From: an uncultured Wenzhouxiangella sp.
GTDB lineage: Bacteria; Pseudomonadota; Gammaproteobacteria; Xanthomonadales; Wenzhouxiangellaceae
DNA: 10,270 bases
Reading direction: 5' to 3'
Assembly (NCBI GenBank): GCA_937876395.1
Contig: CALEIM010000103.1
Coordinates: forward strand, 1 to 10,270
The position numbers and the translations under genes were made by a program. Positions 7,127 to 10,270 of the stretch are shown here, piece by piece; positions within the stretch are counted from its first letter, which is position 1; each line of letters starts with the position of its first letter. The notes beneath the pieces are model-generated. The model worked only from the letters and a program-made list of their open reading frames with translations, was not told where the DNA came from and did not search any database.

Positions 7127-7855
7127 ATGCCAGTGAGTAATGCGGTCCTTGATCTGGATCTCGTCCGGCGCCAGTGCGCGCGCTGCGATTTGCGTGATCT
7201 GTGCCTGCCGGCCGGCCTGGACAGCGATGATGTTGATCGCGTTGATCAGATGGTGGCCGAGCGCAGCAGCCTGGCCGGTGGCGACACTCTCTACCACGCC
7301 GGCTCACCGTTCCGTGCCCTGTATGTCATCAAGTCCGGGTCGCTCAAGACCCAGGTCGTGTCAGAAGGAGGGGAGCTGCAGATCCTCGGCTTTCATCTGC
7401 CCGGCGAGATCATCGGTTTCGATGCGCTGGCCGGTGAGCGCCACCAGTGCAGTGCCGAAGCGCTGGAGACATCGAGCGTATGCCGGCTGCCCTACGCGGA
7501 CCTGGAGCGCATCAGCGCCACGGTGCCCGGCCTGCAGCGCCAGTTCATGCGTCTGGTGTCGCGCGAAATGAGCGATGACCACAATCACATGACGATGATG
7601 GGACGCAATCAGGCGATCAGCCGTCTGGCTCTTTTCCTCGACAGTCTAAGTGCGCGTCAGGCGCGTCTGGGCCGCCGCAGTGACGCGCTCAAACTGAGCA
7701 TGTCGCGCGCGGATCTGGCCAACTATCTTGGTTTGGCGCTGGAAACGGTCAGCCGCCTGTTCGGCCGCTTGCAGGACATGGGCCTGATTGCCGTCCGCCG
7801 CCGCGACATCAGCATCATCGACGCCGCCGGCCTGAAAGCGCTGGGCAATAGCTGA
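7127..7855 (+). CDS. fnr: Fnr/Anr-type oxygen-sensing transcription regulator
   Basis: This 242-residue Crp-Fnr protein is a close structural match to E. coli FNR. The N-terminal cysteines Cys17, Cys20 and Cys26 (CARCDLRDLC) plus Cys119 in LETSSVCRLPY correspond to FNR Cys20, Cys23, Cys29 and Cys122, which hold the oxygen-labile [4Fe-4S] cluster. The beta-roll includes LYVIKSGSLK and GFHLPGEIIGFDAL. A dimerisation helix follows, then a helix-turn-helix (about 187-220) containing ANYLGLALETVSRLFGRLQ. The recognition helix keeps Glu206, Ser209 and Arg210, the residues that read TTGAT half-sites, so the expected operator is TTGAT-N4-ATCAA. It should switch genes between aerobic and anaerobic growth as a dimer in the cytoplasm. 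I found no full box in the intergenic regions here, so its targets appear to lie elsewhere. One additional cysteine (Cys108) is present. Confidence 0.95.
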   Translation: MPVSNAVLDLDLVRRQCARCDLRDLCLPAGLDSDDVDRVDQMVAERSSLAGGDTLYHAGSPFRALYVIKSGSLKTQVVSEGGELQILGFHLPGEIIGFDALAGERHQCSAEALETSSVCRLPYADLERISATVPGLQRQFMRLVSREMSDDHNHMTMMGRNQAISRLALFLDSLSARQARLGRRSDALKLSMSRADLANYLGLALETVSRLFGRLQDMGLIAVRRRDISIIDAAGLKALGNS

Positions 7856-7866
7856 CTCAAAGCTTC

Positions 7867-7885
7867 AGCACGGTCTGACCGTGAT
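7867..7885 (+). terminator. Hairpin after the fnr-type gene
   Basis: CACGGT (7869-7874) and ACCGTG (7878-7883) form a perfect 6-bp stem with a CTG loop, 13 nt after the fnr stop. Only ATTGGTT follows, with no real T-run, so it is either a weak terminator or an mRNA 3'-end protecting hairpin. Confidence 0.35.
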
Positions 7886-7941
7886 TGGTTGGGCATGGTC
7901 TTCATCCGTGTGCTGCTGCCGGCTCACAGCTGGGAGTTACC

Positions 7942-7980
7942 ATGAAATTTGAACTAGAGCACCTCACGGCTATCGCTTAA
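7942..7980 (+). CDS. Very short ORF of 12 codons at the edge of the AT-rich island
   Basis: ATG at 7942 with GGGAG five nt upstream opens a frame encoding MKFELEHLTAIA before TAA. It may be chance, a leader-type peptide, or the cut-off start of a former gene. Its last codons lie antisense to the end of the small membrane ORF at 7970-8077. Confidence 0.15.
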   Translation: MKFELEHLTAIA

Positions 7981-8077
7981 TCATCTTTATTAAAAACAAG
8001 ACAATCAATACAGGAATTCCTGCGATAAGCAGGAAGCCGATAAGTTGTCCAATCGCCGTCAGAATTGAGGGATCCAC
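7970..8077 (-). CDS. Small single-span membrane protein, 35 residues
   Basis: Reading the minus strand from GTG at 8075-8077 gives a 35-residue peptide ending at TAG. After a short polar start (MDPSILTAIGQ) comes an unbroken hydrophobic stretch at 12-30 (LIGFLLIAGIPVLIVLFLI), then a basic tail KMIKR. That is a single transmembrane helix, with the positive end expected in the cytoplasm. AGGAG lies about 10 nt before the GTG, a good ribosome binding site. The upstream frame is closed by a TAA at 8096-8098, so no longer version exists. The surrounding 160 nt are only about 41 % G+C, unlike every other gene here. I do not recognise a family. Size and layout resemble small regulatory membrane proteins or type I toxin peptides, but neither role is shown. 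An inverted repeat TTCCTGC/GCAGGAA (8017-8035) would form a hairpin inside the message. Confidence 0.5.
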   Translation of the reverse strand: MDPSILTAIGQLIGFLLIAGIPVLIVLFLIKMIKR

Positions 8078-8095
8078 AGTGACTAATCTCCTACT

Positions 8096-8203
8096 TTAGA
8101 CCCAGGTAATGACCTGGCCGTTGAACTCAAAACCGCCTGGTTTGACGGCCAGCGTAGCGCCGATGTAACCAAGGCCTGGTTGACGCTGACAGCGGTCTGG
8201 CAC
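8096..8203 (-). CDS. Possible small ORF or coding remnant upstream of the small membrane ORF
   Basis: On the minus strand a GTG at 8201-8203 opens 35 codons ending at TAA (8096-8098); a TTG at 8243-8245 would extend it to 49. The peptide includes GYIGATLAVKPGGFEFNGQ, which reads like ordinary protein, and its stop sits just before the ribosome binding site of the next small ORF in the same frame. Against it, no convincing Shine-Dalgarno precedes either start, much of it lies over hairpin repeats, and the plus strand is also open here. It could be the last piece of a decayed gene. No family recognised. Confidence 0.2.
   Translation of the reverse strand: MPDRCQRQPGLGYIGATLAVKPGGFEFNGQVITWV
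8102..8187. repeat. Cluster of hairpins with two related imperfect repeats
   Basis: Three inverted repeats follow one another. CCAGGT/ACCTGG (8102-8117) has a 4-nt loop. CTGGCCGT (8114-8121) pairs with ACGGCCAG (8145-8152), enclosing an inner stem CAAAACC/GGTTTG (8128-8144) with one bulged A, a GCCT loop and a 6-nt one-sided bulge. AGCGT (8151-8155) pairs with ACGCT (8183-8187), enclosing AACCA/TGGTT (8167-8181). The second and third share the pattern AACC-(n)-GCCTGGTT-GACG, so they look like diverged copies of one unit. The first two compete for the same bases. No T-run follows in either direction. Confidence 0.4.
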
Positions 8204-8237
8204 TAAGCGGGCTTCAACTGCTCTGGTGATGCGGCAC

Positions 8238-8246
8238 TGGTACAAT
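8238..8246 (+). promoter_or_regulatory. Candidate extended -10 promoter for the CNNM/CorC-type gene
   Basis: TGGTACAAT is an extended -10 (TGn followed by TACAAT, five of six matches), 29 nt before the ATG at 8276. The -35 position (8218-8223, CTGCTC) is poor, which is usual for extended -10 promoters. Transcription would start near 8253, giving a leader of about 23 nt for the gene and its coupled lipoprotein. Confidence 0.4.
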
Positions 8247-8275
8247 GCAGTTTACTTGGTTGTTGAAACACCTGC

Positions 8276-9364
8276 ATGGCCTTACTGCTGTTCTACCTGT
8301 TTCTGGCGCTGATCGTTTCTTTCCTGTGCTCCCTTCTGGAATCGGCGCTGTTGACCATCACCCCGGCTCAGGTGGCCGTGCTCAACGAGCAGGGCTCGCG
8401 ATCCGGCAGCAAGCTGCTGGAGCTCAAGACCAATATTGATGAGCCGCTGGCAGCCATTCTGACCCTCAATACCTTCGCCCACACCTTTGGCGCGGCCGGC
8501 GTGGGCGCGCAGGCCCAGGTGGTGTTCGGTCAGGCATCGGTGACCATCGTTTCGGCGATCGTGACCCTGCTGATTCTGGTGGTTACCGAGATCATTCCCA
8601 AAACCCTCGGCGCGAGCCATGCCAAAGCCCTGGCCGGGTTTACCGCCACAGTCTGTTCGATGCTCATCTATATCACCTGGCCGCTGGTGAAACTGTCCAA
8701 GCTGATCACCCGCTGGCTGTCCAGTGACAAGGACACCCCGACTTTCAGCCGTGACGAATTCAGGGTACTGGCCCAGACCGGCAGCCGGGAAGGCGTTTTC
8801 ATGGAAGAAGAGTCGAATATCTTCTCCAACCTGATTCGCTTCAGCGCCATTCACGTCGAAGACATCATGACCCCGCGCATGGCAGTCATGATGATGCGCG
8901 CTGATTTGACGGTCGATGAGATCATGACCGGTTCGCTGCAGCTCAATTTTTCCCGCTACCCACTGATAGGCGAGTCCGACGAGGATATTCGCGGCTACGT
9001 TCTGAAGACCGACGTCATCCTCGCCCAGGCGGAAGGCCGTGGCGCCACGTCGCTGGGTGAGCTGGGCCGGGAGGTGCTGTTCGTGCCCGAGTTCATCTCC
9101 CTGCAGGCCCTGTTTGGCCAGCTTTTGACCCGTCAGGAGCATTTTGCCGTGGTCGTGGATGAATACGGCGGCATGGTCGGTGTGGTTACCATGGAAGACG
9201 TCCTTGAAACCTTGCTCGGCATGGAAATCGTCGACGAAAGCGATACCGTTGAAGACTTGCGCCTTGCGGCGCGGGAAAAATGGAAGCTGCGCGCCAGCAA
9301 GCTGGGGATGGACTGGCCTCAGGAGAACGAGTCCACCGACGATGACGGGGAAGAGAAATCATGA
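8276..9364 (+). CDS. CNNM/CorC-type membrane protein (DUF21 plus CBS pair)
   Basis: The 362-residue protein combines a DUF21 membrane domain with two CBS domains, the layout of bacterial CorB/CNNM proteins linked to Mg2+ or Co2+ efflux and resistance. Hydrophobic spans lie at about 3-24, 58-82, 86-108 and 118-140; the first has LLESALLTITP and the third ends in TEIIPKTLGASHAK, both DUF21 hallmarks. An acidic linker leads to CBS1 (about 195-250, starting VEDIMTPR) and CBS2 (about 265-318, with FAVVVDEYGGMVGVVTMED), which in relatives bind ATP-Mg. The C-terminal CorC_HlyC domain found in many homologues is missing: only about 45 charged residues follow CBS2. DUF21-CBS proteins without it are known, so this is a short form rather than an obvious truncation. 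The ATG matches the family N-terminus, but the Shine-Dalgarno is weak. Its stop overlaps the next ATG. Confidence 0.88.
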   Translation: MALLLFYLFLALIVSFLCSLLESALLTITPAQVAVLNEQGSRSGSKLLELKTNIDEPLAAILTLNTFAHTFGAAGVGAQAQVVFGQASVTIVSAIVTLLILVVTEIIPKTLGASHAKALAGFTATVCSMLIYITWPLVKLSKLITRWLSSDKDTPTFSRDEFRVLAQTGSREGVFMEEESNIFSNLIRFSAIHVEDIMTPRMAVMMMRADLTVDEIMTGSLQLNFSRYPLIGESDEDIRGYVLKTDVILAQAEGRGATSLGELGREVLFVPEFISLQALFGQLLTRQEHFAVVVDEYGGMVGVVTMEDVLETLLGMEIVDESDTVEDLRLAAREKWKLRASKLGMDWPQENESTDDDGEEKS

Positions 9365-10098
9365 ACAATCCGCACAACGTCCGTGGGTTGCTGATTACGC
9401 TGTTCAGCGTGCTGCTCATCAGCGCCTGCGCCAGCATTTCTCCGGGCTCAGCGCCGGCACCGGCCTGGCCGAAAATTGACAGCGCACATGCGCCGCAACC
9501 CAATCGCTACATCCTTGGCCAGCCCTCACCGGCCGAGCTGGTCGCCCTGGAGCGGGCCGGGGCCCGTCACGTAGTCAATGCACGCGACAGCGGTGAATTC
9601 GACGCCTGGAATGAGGGCGAGCTGGTCGCCGAGCTGGCGCCCTTCGTGGACGAGGCCATCAGGCCCGACGCCCTCGCGTCGGTGATCGAGGCCTCTGGAG
9701 TGCGCAACCGGGCAGTGGTGGTCTCGGCGTGCTATTCGGGCGGGTTCCTGCCGGCCCTGGGCAGCCCGGATGCGCTGGTGATCACCGCCGCACGCGAGGA
9801 CCGGACGTCGTTCGGCTGTGGCGCGTCTTCCCACGTCACCTGGTTCGGCCAGGCGTGGCTGGTCGATGGGCTCAACCGCCACGACGATTTCATCGGGGCA
9901 TTCGAGGATGCCAGGCGCGAGGTCGCCCGGCGCGAAGAGGCGGACGATTACACGGCTTCGCACCCGCAGCTCCACGTCGGAGACCGGATCGGGCCGGTGC
10001 TTGAAGCCTGGCGCGAATCGCTCGAACCCGGCCCTGCCGTGGCCTATCCCTGGCAGGCCCCGACCCAGCCTGCATCGGAAGCCGCCAGCGACCCATAG
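9361..10098 (+). CDS. Lipoprotein joining a DUF442-like N-half to a C13-peptidase-like C-half
   Basis: The 245-residue protein starts with a lipoprotein signal: a hydrophobic stretch (10-20) then ISAC with Cys23 as the lipidation site; Ala24 after it points to the outer membrane. The C-terminal half (about 101-222) is clearly Peptidase_C13 (legumain-like) as found in bacteria: VVVSACYSGGF with the nucleophile Cys124, LVITAAREDRTSFGCG, TWFGQAWLVDGL and a final helical part ending VLEAWRESL. The usual preceding C13 half, with the catalytic His in a SHG motif, is not visible. Instead residues 48-92 contain YILGQPSPAEL and HVVNARDSGEF, which look like the start of a DUF442 (BLH/DSP-like phosphatase) domain but without its Cys-X5-Arg P-loop. 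The protein therefore looks chimeric and may lack peptidase activity. ATGA overlap with the CNNM-type gene implies coupled translation. The C13 assignment is firm; the DUF442 reading is tentative. Confidence 0.75.
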   Translation: MNNPHNVRGLLITLFSVLLISACASISPGSAPAPAWPKIDSAHAPQPNRYILGQPSPAELVALERAGARHVVNARDSGEFDAWNEGELVAELAPFVDEAIRPDALASVIEASGVRNRAVVVSACYSGGFLPALGSPDALVITAAREDRTSFGCGASSHVTWFGQAWLVDGLNRHDDFIGAFEDARREVARREEADDYTASHPQLHVGDRIGPVLEAWRESLEPGPAVAYPWQAPTQPASEAASDP

Positions 10099-10123
10099 TC
10101 CGCCGGCCACCTCCCGGCCGCCG

Positions 10124-10270
10124 TCAACGCGGGCGCTGCGCCTCGATCAGCCGGTAGGTCGTCCAGGCCCGCTGCTCGCCCTGCCATTGGTCGAACGCCC
10201 GCACTTTGATCCGGTGTTCACCCTCCTCCAGATCCGTGGGCAGCGCACCACGCCACAGGTGGCTCGAAGG
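10124..10270 (-). CDS. C-terminal end of a calcineurin-like phosphoesterase (5' part outside window)
   Basis: On the minus strand the frame is open from the window edge to TGA at 10124-10126, 48 residues. It reads SSHLWRGALPTDLEEGEHRI and then KVRAFDQWQ, which resembles the beta-sandwich C-terminal domain of bacterial calcineurin-like phosphoesterases (MetallophosC type; typical text: HLWRG, LP, GTH.IEVRA.D). The catalytic metallophosphatase part would lie beyond 10270. Such proteins are usually exported. It faces the C13 lipoprotein gene tail to tail, 25 nt apart. With only the tail visible, the assignment rests on one conserved segment. Confidence 0.6.
   Translation of the reverse strand, partial: PSSHLWRGALPTDLEEGEHRIKVRAFDQWQGEQRAWTTYRLIEAQRPR

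Noticed and set aside
7149..7162. Fnr-box-like TTGAT-N4-ATC inside the start of the fnr-type gene
   Set aside because: Only eight of ten conserved bases match and it encodes an ordinary Leu-Asp-Leu-Asp-Leu run within the coding region; no autoregulation can be claimed.
8282..9142. Long minus-strand frame opposite the CNNM-type gene (286 codons)
   Set aside because: Composition is typical of an antisense shadow (His, Gln and Gly-rich); the plus strand has all DUF21 and CBS motifs.
10102..10118. GCCGG/CCGGC inverted repeat between the convergent C13 and phosphoesterase genes
   Set aside because: Short stem in very GC-rich sequence with no T-run on either side; likely composition.

Overview
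The window is compact, GC-rich (visibly above 60 % G+C in the genes) bacterial chromosome. An Fnr/Anr-type [4Fe-4S] regulator, a QueE with the long cluster loop seen in Burkholderia QueE, a YpfJ metallopeptidase and a RecB/AddA-type nuclease domain all fit a gammaproteobacterium. I would guess a Chromatiales/Wenzhouxiangella-like lineage, but that placement is inference from protein style, not from a marker gene. There is no rRNA, tRNA, CRISPR array or complete insertion sequence.

Layout. (1) 1-760, plus strand: the 3' end of a helicase-nuclease gene of the AddA/RecB/UvrD group, ending in a small hairpin terminator. (2) 778-6092, minus strand: four tightly packed genes, read in the order ypfJ (zinc metallopeptidase), a KstD-like FAD dehydrogenase, an LldD-family FMN alpha-hydroxy-acid dehydrogenase, and a ThDP enzyme of the benzoylformate decarboxylase/acetolactate synthase fold. 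Gaps are 16 nt, a 4-nt ATGA overlap and 2 nt, so this looks like one operon. (3) 6093-6387: divergent promoter region that also holds a possible IS5-type terminal repeat beside TTAA. (4) 6388-7855, plus strand: queE and an fnr-type regulator. (5) 7856-8275: a 420-nt gap whose first part (7941-8100) is only about 41 % G+C. It holds an unannotated 35-residue single-membrane-span ORF on the minus strand and a cluster of hairpins. (6) 8276-10098, plus strand: a short CNNM/CorC-type membrane protein overlapping by ATGA a lipoprotein that appears to join a DUF442 phosphatase-like N-half to a C13-peptidase C-half. (7) 10124-10270, minus strand: the C-terminal end of a calcineurin-like phosphoesterase.

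How the genes may work together. The last two genes of the minus-strand operon form a chemically sensible pair: the FMN enzyme would turn a 2-hydroxy acid into a 2-oxo acid, and the ThDP enzyme would decarboxylate or condense it, as MdlB and MdlC do in the mandelate pathway. The FAD dehydrogenase may act earlier on the same carbon skeleton. The substrate cannot be read from the sequence. The most unusual items are the chimeric C13 lipoprotein that lacks a recognisable catalytic His, the small membrane ORF in the AT-rich island, and the misleadingly named 'acetolactate synthase' beside an LldD-like enzyme.
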